From contig JAZARR010000077.1 in assembly GCA_037389465.1 (NCBI GenBank), forward strand, positions 62,001-126,000: 64,000 nucleotides of DNA, given 5' to 3'. Below, one piece after another: positions 22,267 through 34,295 of this stretch. The first letter of the stretch is position 1; each line of letters starts with the position of its first letter. Made by a program: the position numbers and the translations under genes. The DNA comes from Baylisascaris procyonis (lineage: Eukaryota > Nematoda > Chromadorea > Rhabditida > Ascarididae). The notes beneath the pieces are model-generated. The model saw only the letters and a list, made by a program, of their open reading frames with translations. It was not told the origin of the DNA and searched no databases.

Positions 22267-25200
22267 CTAAAACACGTTTTAAATTCACAAAACTAAAAGA
22301 ACAGATCTATGCGAAAGTATGATTCAAATCTGCAATTCCCAGATTACCATCCCATCGTGCAGAGGTATCGTGGGACCTCCTCGACACTCACATCTGCATC
22401 CAACAGTCTCATCGCGCACACAATCTATTACCTCACTCTCAGATTACTGCGACTACAATTAGCATTTCAGTTAACTTACATCAAACCACAAAAAAAAAAG
22501 TCCAAAAAGAGAGCAGTTAAACCTCTGCCGTGTAAACGAGGGTATTCATCTACTATATTTGTGGCACTCTTGTCTGAATATTCAAAAATATTGCTAGATG
22601 TGTAAAATGAACATAAAGGCAAGATAGAAGGCATACAAAACACAGCTGACCGAGTGCAAACAAGAAAACTTCTCATGCGAACGAAATTTCCCTCTCCTCC
22701 TCTGCTCCACCTTTTTGACCTGAACATTCCCACTAAAGGAACGAATAAGCTCATGAATACTCATTGCCCAGTACACAAAACAAGTTTATTAATTCTTTCC
22801 ACCTTCTGCTCTAGATCGCTACCTGAAGGAGTTAGTTAAATGACTTACAAGGTTGGAGTCGGGCTGCGGCTGTGAGTTTTCGTATTGGAGCTAAATGAAG
22901 GTCGTGTCTCAGGTGAAGCACTCCGAGATTTCGATCGACGCCTTCGCCGTGGCGAGTCTGAAGGTGACCGACGTGATGCCTTCCTGTCTCTAAAATTTCA
23001 TATGCTTTGCTTACTTCATTCACATTATTTTAATACGCCGAACAACAACTGTGTTGAAAGCTTTGGCTCATCTCATTTTAATGCACTATTCACAGTAAAA
23101 ACCAAATGCCTACGCAGTCATATTTGCTAATACTTTTAGTCCGTTTTATGCTCCCCATATCCAATTATGCGCACTTTTCTCCATATGGAACGTTGAATGA
23201 ATAAATAAGCAAATAAAGCAATTAAATAAATAAATAAATAAGAACTAAAATGACGGTTATGCCGCCATCGGCACCTATACCCTGTAAGACCGCTGCACTT
23301 CGGCACTGATCAGTGGATTTTAAAGGAAGAACGAAAATATAACAAAGTCTTGCAAGACGGAAGAATTTGTCTATATCCTGTTAAGAGAAGACCAAATGGG
23401 GAAGAAAGGAGTTCCCGTTCCATAGAAAGAACTGCATCCTTCTTCATCAAATCGAATACAGACCTGGACCTCGACCGGGATCTAGACTTCGAGCGAGAGC
23501 TTGTACTGGAGCTCGAACTGCTGGAACTTTTCCTTCTCCGCCTTCGCCGATCACTTGAATTACTCGATGATCGAGAACTTTTCGATGAACTTGACGAGAC
23601 TGAACGTCGACGGCTCCTAAAATGCTAAGACTTATCTCATCCTAACGAACGATTACTTTACCTAACTGAGACCTAACACCTAAGACAAACTCAGACGGCA
23701 CTACTTTAGCAGCCCCTTTGATGAATGGAGAAAATAATACGTCAAGAAGACCCAATCAGGAGCAACTACCGGAAACGGCATCGAAATCTGGCATTATGTA
23801 GCAAAACCCTAGTCTCGTTTTTTGCATTGCTTCACTATAAACTCTTCATTACGAGTAAAAAATGTCAAACTCCGCAAAGTTGACTCTTAATGTTTTTCTT
23901 TTGAGCGCAGTGAAACGAATTGTTTCAACGAAAACCCCTTTGTTCAATAAAATAAAGCTTCTTTTCAGCGATCTTTTTACATTCTAAATGAACACAATTA
24001 TAGTAGAAGAAATTAACGCATAACGCAAAGCAGCTAATGAAACAATAACATATGAAGATGGCTTAACGCTTCAAAGGACATTTATTTCACTATTCAAGGT
24101 CTATAAGATTTCCCCTGCCCGGATTGTCTGGAAATCGGAAGGAGATAGTGAAACATACCAAAGCAGCTGCGATTACAGCAGCTTTTGCATCTACTCAAAC
24201 GATTTATCAGTTCAATAGATTAGCAATAAAAAGTGAAATAAACAAATTATTTCTCCATAATTGGAGTAAAATAGTACCCATACAAATCTTTCATAGTAGA
24301 TTCGTTTTCCTATGATCCAAGCATGACAAATCTTTGCAAAACAAATTTATCCAAATAGAAAATTGCATAAACGATAGATGAAAAGAATGCGCAAACCTCG
24401 ATGAAGAACGTCTTGATCGTTCGCTAGTTTTATCAGCTTTCTTCTCTTCCTCTATACAAACATTATCGATCATATCCTCGATTGTCTTTCCTTCTGCTTT
24501 CAACTTCTCCTCCAATTTCTTTCGAATCTCCTCCTTCTTCGCGTAGTATTCCATCAAGCCAAGCCGTTCCCAACCATCGCTTAAAACGTCATCAATAATT
24601 AATAAACGTCGTCCACACCACAAAATGACCTCACATTCTCGAAGCCTTTACCAAAATAGACTCCCATAAACAATAAAACCCTACTATCAAACTATCATCT
24701 GAAGCTGCACATTTTAGTATGCCTTGAAAAAGTGCCTATCACTGGAAAAAGGGGCCCCGTTAACATGGCCATTCGCCAATATCACTAATGTAAGCATGCA
24801 TCGCGATGGAGCTGCATTAAACATGAGCGACATTAAATATTAAACTATAAATGGAAAAGGATAACAGAAGCTGCCCTAGTTTACAGCACCATTTAGCCAT
24901 CAAGAAATAAAGTTTACAGCATCGTCAAGCCATCTTGCATATCTAATTTAAGGATGTAACATACAATATATGCCCGAATTGACAAGCTATATTTTTGAAA
25001 TTAAGCACGCATACCTCAAATTCTTGGTTGTCTTAACTTTCGAGAAAACCACGAATGATATGAATAACAGATTCTTTATCTTCTCATCAACTATTCGTTG
25101 AGAATCGAAAACACTGGGAAGGTGATGCTTCATCTATAATCCTCCCATGCAACCCTAAACCTAACTAACCCAACTCAAAGGTGTTCATCTCTACCCCTCC

Positions 25201-28200
25201 CCCTTCGAATCTGTCAAAATAGAGAAATTATTCCTCCCGCTTCGTTGCTCAACTCGAAGGTGCAGACGGCATTACACTACTGGCCGATAATCTCACAATG
25301 TAGTGAACAAAACAGCACAGGCCGAACACTTACGAGTCCCTGGGATTGTCGATGTTGCGTATCGAGTAGAACATATCCATTGCTCGCAGAAGACGTTCGC
25401 TTGGCGGTATTGGTGGAGGAAGGCGCAATTTTGCCACCGGCACTGCCTTATACTGCAACAAAATTTACTCACGAAAAGACTATGACCACATTTAAATCAC
25501 AAGCGAATGTATGATCACGACAGAAGGTTATAAGTGAAGAAGATAGAAGAGCAGATGAACGCATCAAATGCCGAACAATGACAAATATGGAGGTCTATTA
25601 AACGCAGGAAACATCAAAGAGAACGATGCCCGACAAATCATTAAAAAATAGCGGAGTAAGAATTCAGAAAAAAATACGCTATAGACTCAATCAAAGCTTT
25701 GAACTAATGTGCGAAAGTCAGCAAAAGTCGATTCAAAAACTTACTGTAAGTAACTGCTTAAGCAAACAAATCTCAAGCAGGCGAATCGCACCTAAATTAG
25801 AAAAAAACGAAACTTCTACTAAGGTAATCAACAGAAAATTACTTAGCGCCCGTCTAATTTAGATAATAAGCACTCGTCTAATTCAGTAATATAGGCAATA
25901 TTCACTGCATATCTAAATCAGACGCAATGTAAGACGAAGCAGGAGTCGGGAGGAGGAGAGGAAGGGAGATCAGGTCGGTCAGCAAGTAAAAAAATAGTGT
26001 GACTTCCTCGATATCAAACAAACACATAGCTTTCAGAAAAAATTTTAAAAAAGGCGAGGATATGTGCTGTTTAGCTTTTCAAACGATGCCAAATGGCAAA
26101 AGATTTGTCATTCTTTACAGACGACCACCCATCATGTATAAGAGATCAATAACCGATGTATACTTCGGCATTATTAACGACAGCAAATGATTTCGCATAC
26201 CAAAATATCGTCCATTTCAATTAAGGGGAGCATTAATCCAGCCGGCAGATCGTAATAAGGACAATTTGGTATCAATGCAGAATCGTCCAAGAGCTGAAAG
26301 ATGAGAAAGGTTTGTAATTTTGAGAATGCATTTAGTCAGCTAAAAAGGAAAATCCCTACACTCGCAAAACTCACCCTTTCCGCGCTGATAATCATAGCAG
26401 GTGGTATTTATCAACGGAATGGATAGTAAATTCTCGGCCACAATCAACTGCAGCATTTTCTCGAACTCAAAAATGAAACTAAATAAAGGACATCACTTTT
26501 AAAGAAATAACCTTACCGATCTGGGTGGCATTCGAGGCGGTGGCCCAACATGTGGAGGACCTCCAAATTGAGGAGGTCCCCTTGCACATATCGAATCCTC
26601 ATTTGGAGGAAAGTTGTCATGGTTGACAGCTGTCGCATCCCCACCACCGTACTCCTCTTCATCGTAATAAACAAATGGTGCATCTTCATCACCTTCATCT
26701 GGCCTCGCGTGATATATATCTTAATTAAAATAATCATATATCGCCAACTACAATATTTAACCCAAATACAAGTGCGCCCAATTAACCAGCCAGGAAGAAT
26801 GTTCTCTACAAAGTTTTTATGGTGAAATGACGTTGTCCAACTTCAAATCTGACCTATTCTACAAAACTTTTTATAACTTTTACATAGTCTAATCAAGAAT
26901 TCTTCATAACGGGAGGAGGTTAAGCAGAATTCTTTCTAAAATTTAGCATCCCATTATGCCAATGAATAAACGAATGATACGAAAACACCCGCATCCCCTC
27001 ATCATTTCTCACAGCGAAAAAAAGAAGACGTAAAGAAGCAGATGCTTCTCCACTCCCTTTCTGCTCTTTGTGATCCTTTCACGTCTTAGTAAAACGTCGA
27101 CTCCTCCACGGCTTTCCTATGAAAAAGAGCATGGCGCAGGCTGCTTACGTAACAACCATTTGCTTATGGCATAAGCAACCGACTGCCGCACTCACTATGC
27201 GAACCGACACATGCGCCATAATTGTGACCAAATGGGCCAGGTCTTTAGCTATCAATCAAGGCAAACAAATATGGAAAATAAATGCGCAATTGTGAGCCAC
27301 TGCAACATAGCAGAATCTAGCCAAAACAGTGCACTGTAGCATAAAACTCACTGCATTCAACGTGCACGAAACCTGCCACCGTAATCTTTATGAAGAAGGG
27401 AAGACCAATTATCATTAGTAAACTTTATCGGCATTTTGAAGACGTCCTAGGTAATTCCTCCCCACCCACTTTCCATCAAACGACTCTCCAACCTTCTTCA
27501 GACAAATATAAAATCTCCCACCTCTTGGTGAAGGGCAGCTGACTGAATGCATTGGTGGAGCGGTAAAGAATCGTCCATAATCCCCATCAGAAGGCGGAGC
27601 TTCAGGAAAAGGCGGCTCGTGATGTTCGGAAGGCGGTGCTTTCTGATCGAATCTCGATCTGCGTTCGCGGCGATTCATTGGATGCTCCGAATGTACTTCC
27701 ATTGATGCTTGCCCTTGCTGTTGCTGTACTATCGGTAATGGAGGTGGTGGAGCTCCAGCTGAAAAACTTCTTTCAATACTGAAAATAGAAAGCATCCTGA
27801 ACAAAGGTAATAATTGAGTTCTGTCGCTGTTACGACGAATGACACAATTTTTGATTCGTAAAACAAATGGATGGATACCTGCAACAACCCAATGAATTTC
27901 TCGTCCCTAAAAAGAAAGCTGCTCTCGATGAGACGTTATTTAGCATACGAAACAATGAGATAAGCACCAAATTTCACCAGAATCTATGCAAAAGATAATC
28001 CTTTTTGAGGACAACGTTCAAATGAACAACAACAAAAAAAAAATCTTCAACCTTTCATTCTATTATCGGCTTCGATTTGTTGCTGTAACATCGCAATCTG
28101 ACCCTGTATATGTAAGGCGAACTCGCGGTGCTGTTGCTCATAGCCCCTATAGGTGACCATCAACTGCGAGTGAATTTCGGCGGATTTTTTCGCATATTCC

Positions 28201-29571
28201 GCTTGTTGAGCGTTCTTCCAATTTTGATAGATCAGTAAAGGATTTCGCAACTGCTGAAACCAATCGATCTCTTAGGTGAATAGTGTGACATTCTAAAATG
28301 TTATCGTGAATGTGATTTCGCAGTAGCTGCTCACGTTTACGCAGATGACATTCACTCTTCCCTCCACTTCGAGACCCGTATCTCCTCGTTTTGAGGCCTC
28401 GTAAATAGAATTCTCGAACGGATATCACTGCGGTCCTCAAATGAAAATAAATCCATTCTTGGAGTTCTTAACTCAAGCCCGACCGCAATAGCACCAACTA
28501 TTCACGTTTACGACTTAAAAAACCAAACTCCACCATAGCATTTCGGAAAAAAATCCAGACAAAGTCCTCAATAAAAAGCCTCAACAAAAAGGCACTTTTG
28601 CATAAGGCGAACGACAAGACCAAATGTGGCAGCACCTAGGCGGTCACGCTCCTTTCCAAAGCACACCTGTAGAATACTACCGTAGCATAAAAAAGGCTAG
28701 GAAAAAAACAATATACACCACTAGGCTTTCCGATATGACCATTCCAAACGGCAACCTTTAAGCACTATCAAAATTCACAAAACAAACCTTATAACAACCA
28801 TCATCGAAATATTTATGTCCTTCCCAAACACCAATCAGCTTTTCGAGCTTTTCGTTCAGAGCCGCATCCTGTACTCCATGAGCTGTAAATGCATACAGCT
28901 GTGGGACGTACCTTGAGAGCATTTGCCTTATTGCGTCAAGTTTCTTCCGCTGGCTGAAAAAAAAAAAAACAAAGAAAGAAAGAAGAAAGAAATCATTTAA
29001 AATATTACTACTAAACGAGGCATGAATAACTATTTGAAGAAACCAATATTAAGCACATCATCTATTTTAGATATAAATGTCAAAAAAACCTTCACCTCAC
29101 TACACTTTTTAACGTTTAAAAAAAAATCCTTTATTCTAGCAATTTCCAGATGTGGCTCGATATTCCTGTCAGTTTTGTACAGATAAATGCCGTCCTAAGA
29201 TTTCAGTGGGAATTCAAATATTAAACACGTCATATGTGGCTAACTGGTAATAACTTTGTTGACCCCTTGCATATCAATGAAATAAAGAGTACCACTAGAG
29301 AATTTCAAACAAGATTGCAGAACTGGAAAAAGTGGCAAATTCGAACTATAAAATGCCTTCATACAGAGGAATAATTATCAATTCCCTTTCTATCGCAGCT
29401 CACAAACAAACTACAAAATCGCGATTAAGAAAAAGAATAAAGCAATAAAATCTGGAAACATCAAAAGCCCTTTCTTTGACTCCGAAATAATAAGTTCATA
29501 TCAAATATTTTTCTTTTATTTCAAATTACATCCTTCCTCTCCCTTTCCTTTCACCAAAAAAACGTAAAATC

Positions 29572-29646
<75 letters not shown>

Positions 29647-32600
29647 CGACGAAAATATATAACATACCAATGATGGGCCCAATCATTGATGAGATATAAA
29701 ATATGCAGTTTGAATTGTTCGGTTGCTCGTGGCTCTTTCACTCGATAAAGAAGATACATGAGAATTGCTTCACGTAGTTGATCAGTGGTACATTTTTCAA
29801 AAATCCACTTCTTACTATTCTGCAAATATTATCGTCGTTTTTATGATATCAATTTCTCAATGAAACAATTTAGCAAACCTTTATATGCAAGTAAAAAACA
29901 TCATCAAAATACAAGGGGAACATCACTTTCGAATTAGAAGAAAACGGCACAATAGCGACAATCATTCACCCGTTTATTATAGTAATGCGGAAAATAAACC
30001 TATACTTACAATCAATAGAACATTTATAGAATATAAATTTACCAAATAACTGGTCTAAACAAACCAAATGAACAGAATATTCACTTTCCTCCGTCTACTA
30101 TGAACCTATAGAAGGAAAAGCAATACAAATATATATGAACATTTTCAGATTAAACGGAAAGCGGAGAGAAAACTAATGACATGAGAAGGAAACAAAATTC
30201 TAAGAAAAAGGAAAGAGTCGACTGCGGCAACATCATAGGAAGACAGAGATCACAATATGATAAAAGGGAAGAACAAGAACAATTAGAAATGAAGATCTAA
30301 AATTTTATCAGATAGTCCGACACACGGGGGGAGGGGGAGCAAAGCAAGGAGGGTGGAGGCGTGGGGAGTGAGGAGTGGGGAGAGGTAGGAGGTAGGAGTG
30401 AGAAAGGGGGAGAAATGGATGGGGGGAGCAGCGAAAAGGAGGGAACAAGGACGAGTGAGGAAGGGGAGGGGGATCAAGTAGGAGTGGGAAGGGAGAAGGG
30501 AGGAGAGGAAGGGGTGGGGAAAGCAGGGAGAGGGCATTAAATCAATCACACAACAGTATGTAACGCATAATTTATAAAATAGAATTCAACATATGCGAGG
30601 ATAAGAATTGAAGAAATTAACAAAAAAAACGAATATGTGGAAATCTGACACTAATATACCTAAGAAATCTTTAATACAACAACTCTATTCCAATCTAATA
30701 CGGATAGATGAGGAGAAAATAATCTGAGTCGACAATCATAATAAATGAAAAGCGAAAATATTATCCCCATATCTCGGTATAAATATTTTTTTAAACTCTC
30801 CAATGACTATTCAATTGTTCGTTTCAATCGTATCCAATCGATGGCTGATTCTGATTGCAAGCTCATATTTTCAAAACCTTATAATGAAAAAAAGATTTTT
30901 TTCAAAGCCATTCATAATAAGCTATACTCAAAAGCTCAAAATGAAATTACTTTCAACCAGAACGTTCCTCATCCCCACCTCCCACCCCCCCCCCCTCTGA
31001 AGAATTTTATTCAGCGCCATACACATATTTCCGAATTTAATCGAATAATTAATAGCACTCTTGCTAGCAATGACGCTGAAACATTTTGCATTCAATAATC
31101 AAATAAAAAAATATAAACGCAAAAACTATGTCAATGTCAACTGAACGACAATATTACAGGCATTTACCCATTTCCCTTCAATAAATCGCAAAAAAAGAAA
31201 GAAAAAATCGAACCGAAATCACATCCTTTGAGCAGTGACCACTCAACTGATCAAGTAATGACGAAAGTGGTGCAACATCCAATGAAACTTGTTCACAAAT
31301 CGATGCGATTTTATCCGCTTCAGCACGTTCAATTGCTGCGGCCAATTGGGCCTAAAAATCAATTATTCATGCATACAACGTTTATGCAAATCTTTTAAAA
31401 ATGATCAATAGCATTGCTGTTTGTTGGCAAAATTCCAATCCTCTCTAGTTGCTGCTTGCGTTCGCAGCTACCGTCTCTCCTTCACTCACCTCTCTATCGT
31501 GTCTCGCGCCGTCTGTTAGCTATCTTACGCGGGAGCAATTCGATATTTCAGAAACATTATACTTATAACAATAAAGTGAGTGGTCGAAATGGTTCGAAAA
31601 AGCAGAAATAAGGATTGTTCAATGAAAACTTTGAATCATAACGAACTTCAACAACAATTTTAGCTAACCAATGATTGAATAAAATAGCAGTAATTGTTAA
31701 AGATTAAATAACGAATTAAGAAGAGACCTCTCTTTGTGGCTCAATCGAATCTAATTGTGCTCTAAGATTTGTCTCACTATCCGTGATTTGTTGAGTTAGT
31801 GCCGCAATTTCAGCAAGTGCCGTATTCGCGTCGAATTGCGCGGTGGGTATTGTTATTGGTGGTGGACCATTTATCACATGAGGAGTTTGCGCATTTCCAT
31901 TCACTGCAATATCGTATATTTCCTATTATAAATGCAATTGCACATTATTCCTTCATTATTTGCCTCAAGAACATAAATAATCCCTCATAATTAGGGTCTC
32001 ACAAGGACTAGAAAATTGAGTTCAATGCATACATACCCTTATTGAAAAGCATCTAGTTTTGCATATATCAGCCAGCAAAAATATATCAAAAGTATCCAAG
32101 AATATCAAAAAAATAGCCAAGTTTTCATCTTGTGCGTTATGCGTGTGGCATCAATAATAAACTCGCTATAAAGCCAGCAAAAATAAGCTTCCCCGATTTT
32201 CCAATTTTTCTATTTCATCTAAGTTCAAGCTTTATCACAAGTTCCTTTGGTGAGGGGCACAATCGTGTTTGCTTGAGGTATCCACCTTCTAGACTCATCT
32301 TAAAGCCGAGTGGGCCTAAGTGGGTACGTTGGAGTGCGCGAGATGATCGGCGGCAGCATGCAGTTGGATTACGGAACCGCGCCGACGATTCAAGCTATTC
32401 TAGTGTTCCATCGTATCTGCCACCTTATTGTACAAGTACGATAAACCGTTTGCCCCTCATACCTGCATTGCCTCGCAACAACTCAAATGCAGCTGAAAAG
32501 AGGGTACACAGCCTCAAGGAGGTCCGGACGATTAGACGAACCAAGAGAATCTGACCCTTACATTAAACTTGAAAAGCACGATGATGATCTATTCATCTCA

Positions 32601-33582
32601 AGGATGTTCTTCCTCAAGGATGAATAAGCAATAAAAAAAGAAAAACAAACAAACGCGGTGATGAGCGAATTTTCAAGACAACCCTTTAACTATTTCATTT
32701 GAGTGAGATTTACATATATTTTTGCACAAATTTACTGATGCGTTCTTTTTATATTAGTCAGGGAATCCATCCCTGAATACGTTAAATCAATGTTCTAATT
32801 CGAATGTGAATAACCGTTAAATGCTCTTTTGTTATGAACAACATTTCGTCACTTCACTATGTGAAAATTATTCAGATTGTTATATTATGCTCTATTGGAG
32901 AGAATCAATAAATTTAATATAATCCTAAATAATCGAAGCAATCCTGTCTACTGAGAAGCTCCGACTTGAGATTTTTGAAATTCCCTAGAAATATATGTGA
33001 AGCTTCAATAATCGAATAAACTCGCATTTACGTAATTCTTGCATGAGTCGGAAACGATAGTAATCAGAATATTGGCCGCCAAAGAGGAATGCGAATCGAG
33101 GATTGCCATATTGCTTCTCTCGTGTACGCTCTTCAAATTCTGCACCATTTTTTGCGACGAATTCCGCAAGCCGTCCAATAATATTTTGCTCTTCCTCATC
33201 TATAACGATTAGCCAAAATTACAATCGAAATTCTTATCAAGTTAAGAAGATTTTTATTCTAAAATATCGACAAAATGTCGATACATTTCAAAATGTCACC
33301 ATTTTCGCAACACTTACTTCGAAAATGTATTTTATTTGATAAATGATCCGATATAAGACCAATCTTAGATGATCTAATCATTGGCCGTTCGCTTTTCGCA
33401 ATCGAATTTCTTTTTAGCAACACTCTATTCGCAACCTTTTCCCCATTCTCTCAATATGATTGCATTGGATGAACCATTTAATGCATCGCGAAACGTGGGC
33501 ATAACTTACCAAGAGGTGGTGGAGGCAATGGTGGGAGTCCATTTATAATTGGCGGTGGCATTAAATGATGTGCCGCATCCAT
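21180..33582 (-). CDS. CHERP: CHERP orthologue (SURP-CID-RS-G-patch splicing factor), complete
   Basis: CHERP associates with the U2 snRNP and regulates alternative splicing; the name reflects an early ER calcium phenotype. Exons in transcript order (minus): 33582-33510, 33199-33032, 31903-31728, 31351-31214, 29819-29668, 28953-28788, 28253-28052, 27758-27522, 26698-26517, 26293-26201, 25452-25334, 24579-24397, 23616-23464, 22989-22849, 22266-22161, 21326-21180. They sum to 2436 bases, 811 codons plus stop, with no phase conflict. Domains: Pro-rich N-terminus, SURP (residues about 25-80), coiled Ala/Gln helix, CID (about 160-290), Pro-rich middle, YYDLPAGLM and RLPPPIPPSERLL blocks, RS domain (about 620-727), G-patch (about 735-790). 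This is close to the ~916 residues of the human protein, mainly with a shorter Pro-rich middle. The ATG at 33582 was chosen because it precedes MDAAHHLMPPP and lies 13 bases after a possible trans-splice acceptor. The donor at 23463 could instead be at 23469, six bases longer or shorter. Confidence 0.95.
22849..26293 (-). CDS. CHERP: CHERP conserved PYYDLPAGLM/PPSERLL block and RS domain
   Basis: Exon 26293-26201 encodes LIPNCPYYDLPAGLMLPL and exon 25452-25334 encodes LRLPPPIPPSERLLRAM, both diagnostic of CHERP. Exon 24579-24397 gives DGWERLGLMEYY and a charged helix. Exons 23616-23464 and 22989-22849 are arginine/serine dipeptide-rich (RRRSVSSSS, SRSKSRSRSRS, RSPSDSPRRRRRSKSR), ending in SRSPTPT as in vertebrates. 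RS domains mediate nuclear-speckle targeting and spliceosomal contacts. Confidence 0.94.
26375..26447 (-). other. possible frame-breaking (poison) cassette exon in CHERP
   Basis: The 223-base intron between exons 26517 and 26293 contains a 73-base open segment with an acceptor (TGCTGCAG) and a near-consensus donor (GTGAGT). Since 73 is not a multiple of three, inclusion would shift exon 26293-26201 into a frame with an early TGA. Skipping it gives the conserved CHERP protein. Splicing regulators often control themselves this way, but expression here is unproven. Confidence 0.3.
26517..28253 (-). CDS. CHERP: CHERP glutamine/proline-rich middle exons
   Basis: Exon 28253-28052 follows the CID with a Gln- and Ala-rich helix (EFALHIQGQIAMLQQQIE). 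Exons 27758-27522 and 26698-26517 encode low-complexity Pro/Gly/acidic sequence (APPPPLPIVQQQQ, PPSDGDYGRFF, FGGPPHVGPPPRMPP). The region is shorter than the Trp/Pro/His-rich middle of vertebrate CHERP. Junction phases 1 and 1 agree across both introns. Confidence 0.88.
28788..31903 (-). CDS. CHERP: CHERP coiled region and CID domain exons
   Basis: Exon 31903-31728 encodes an Ala/Gln-rich helix (ALAEIAALTQQI). Exons 31351-31214, 29819-29668 and 28953-28788 encode the CID, an eight-helix domain family that binds the RNA polymerase II C-terminal tail in other proteins. Landmarks are LLDQLSGHCSKDVIS, NSKKWIFEKC, LHILYLINDWAHHC and KLEKLIGVWEGHKYFDD. The HHC codon is split TG|C across the intron holding a long (AT)n repeat. 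Confidence 0.95.
29576..29642. repeat. (AT)n microsatellite in a CHERP intron
   Basis: More than thirty AT units begin about 26 bases after the donor of the CID exon ending at 29668. Confidence 0.97.
30326..30536 (+). repeat. purine-only G-rich tract
   Basis: About 210 bases that are almost entirely A and G on the plus strand, with many GGGG and GGGGA blocks. It lies in a CHERP intron, so the transcript would carry a C/U-rich tract. It could form triplex or quadruplex structures. Confidence 0.9.
30978..30994 (+). repeat. poly-C tract
   Basis: CCCACC followed by ten C, in a CHERP intron. Confidence 0.85.
32240..32660 (+). repeat. GC-richer insertion-like block with A-rich tail in CHERP intron 2
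   Basis: This block is clearly richer in G and C than the flanking intron and open for 140 codons in one plus-strand frame. It ends in an A-rich tail (AATAAGCAATAAAAAAAG). The last ~100 bases weakly resemble the outer arm of the 55.6-56.2 kb foldback element: both have GACGAnCC near the start, ATCTATTC, then GGATGnTCT, then an AATAA-rich end. It is probably an old retroposed repeat. I saw no clear target-site duplication, and the ORF resembles no known protein. Confidence 0.45.
33032..33582 (-). CDS. CHERP: CHERP start and SURP (SWAP) domain exons
   Basis: Exon 1 encodes a 24-residue proline-rich start. Exon 2 encodes the SURP module: IIGRLAEFVAKNGAEFE, then NPRFAFLFGG and SDYYRFRL, matching the helical SURP pattern of metazoan CHERP, where it is also N-terminal. 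SURP modules bind splicing factors such as SF1. The exon 1-2 junction codon is GAT (G plus AT). Confidence 0.95.
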
Positions 33583-33600
33583 CTTCAACAGCTATCTAAA
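33583..33600 (-). promoter_or_regulatory. candidate trans-splice acceptor upstream of the CHERP ATG
   Basis: The minus strand reads TTGTTTTAG followed by a 13-base leader and ATG. This T-rich AG so close to the start is what a nematode spliced-leader acceptor looks like. It could equally be a cis acceptor after an untranslated first exon. Confidence 0.4.
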
Positions 33601-33645
33601 ACAAGATAAATACGGGAAACATCAAACATTCGACATATTTAAATA

Positions 33646-34182
33646 AAATCATCGCCTGTTGCGATTAAGGTTTGTCGAAAGGAATCTCATTTTGAGAGTT
33701 TCAATAAGGAGAAAGGGTTCGGCTTCATTGAGTTCACATCACAAAAGCGGGCGATGCTGCGCGGAAAGTCGCCTACCTCGGTCATTTCTGATTGTCTAGT
33801 TCCGCAAAAATCTTCCGATGTTTCTGAATTAGAGGTTCAAAGGTTGGCTGTAAATTTTCAATTTTTGAGGCTCAAAACTTTTTTTAGATCTTTAGTTCAA
33901 AGTGTCCCGAATTTCGGAGTCTTTAAATATGATATCAGCATGAACTTCGAGCGAAGTGTCAAGCTTTCGTGTACTCTAAAATCTGCAGCTACCGAAGCTG
34001 TTGCGCAAGCTCATTCTGCAGGGAGGAGGATGAGACAGAGGAAAGGCGGGGAAAGAAATGGGTTGCAAAGCTCTTTTCTTTTCCAAATTGCAGCCGTTTT
34101 TTTTTTTAAAGGAACCGATCCCGCTCGGAATTTTCAACCCAATCTGTTTGCCAAAGGCAACATTTCGTCTTCTCGTGCATAA
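33646..34182 (+). CDS. unassigned open frame with an RNP1-like motif, divergent from CHERP
   Basis: The frame is open for about 178 codons starting 63 bases from the CHERP ATG on the opposite strand; the first ATG in it is at 33754. Upstream of that ATG the frame encodes SFNKEKGFGFIEFTSQKRAM. The KGFGFIEF core fits the RNP1 signature of RRM proteins, and FNKEKGFGFI also fits the cold-shock domain signature. The following residues fit neither domain, as an RRM would need about 25 more residues of helix and strand. A later NFQFLRL is weakly RNP-like. This may be an exon of an unknown gene, a fragment or a pseudogene. It shares a short intergenic space with CHERP, so a bidirectional promoter is possible. 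Confidence 0.4.
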   Translation, partial: KSSPVAIKVCRKESHFESFNKEKGFGFIEFTSQKRAMLRGKSPTSVISDCLVPQKSSDVSELEVQRLAVNFQFLRLKTFFRSLVQSVPNFGVFKYDISMNFERSVKLSCTLKSAATEAVAQAHSAGRRMRQRKGGERNGLQSSFLFQIAAVFFFKGTDPARNFQPNLFAKGNISSSRA

Positions 34183-34250
34183 ATATTGTAAAAATATCTT
34201 TATTTTATAAATGAAGATTTTTATTACTGATATTATTACGTTGCCTTTTT

Positions 34251-34295
34251 ACTCTCTCTCTCTCTCTCTCACACACATACACACACACACACACA
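34251..34295 (+). repeat. (TC)n(AC)n compound microsatellite
   Basis: About ten CT units pass directly into CA repeats. Confidence 0.95.

Noticed and set aside
23350..23628. Plus-strand ORF rich in Asp/Glu/Leu/Arg
   Set aside because: It is the antisense of the CHERP RS-domain exon; the repeated LDLDRDLD pattern is the mirror of Arg/Ser codons.
29526..29825. ORFs with poly-Tyr-Ile tracts (also at 42107-42355 and 46630-47004)
   Set aside because: These are read-through of (AT)n arrays; only the CHERP exon portion at 29668-29819 is real coding sequence.
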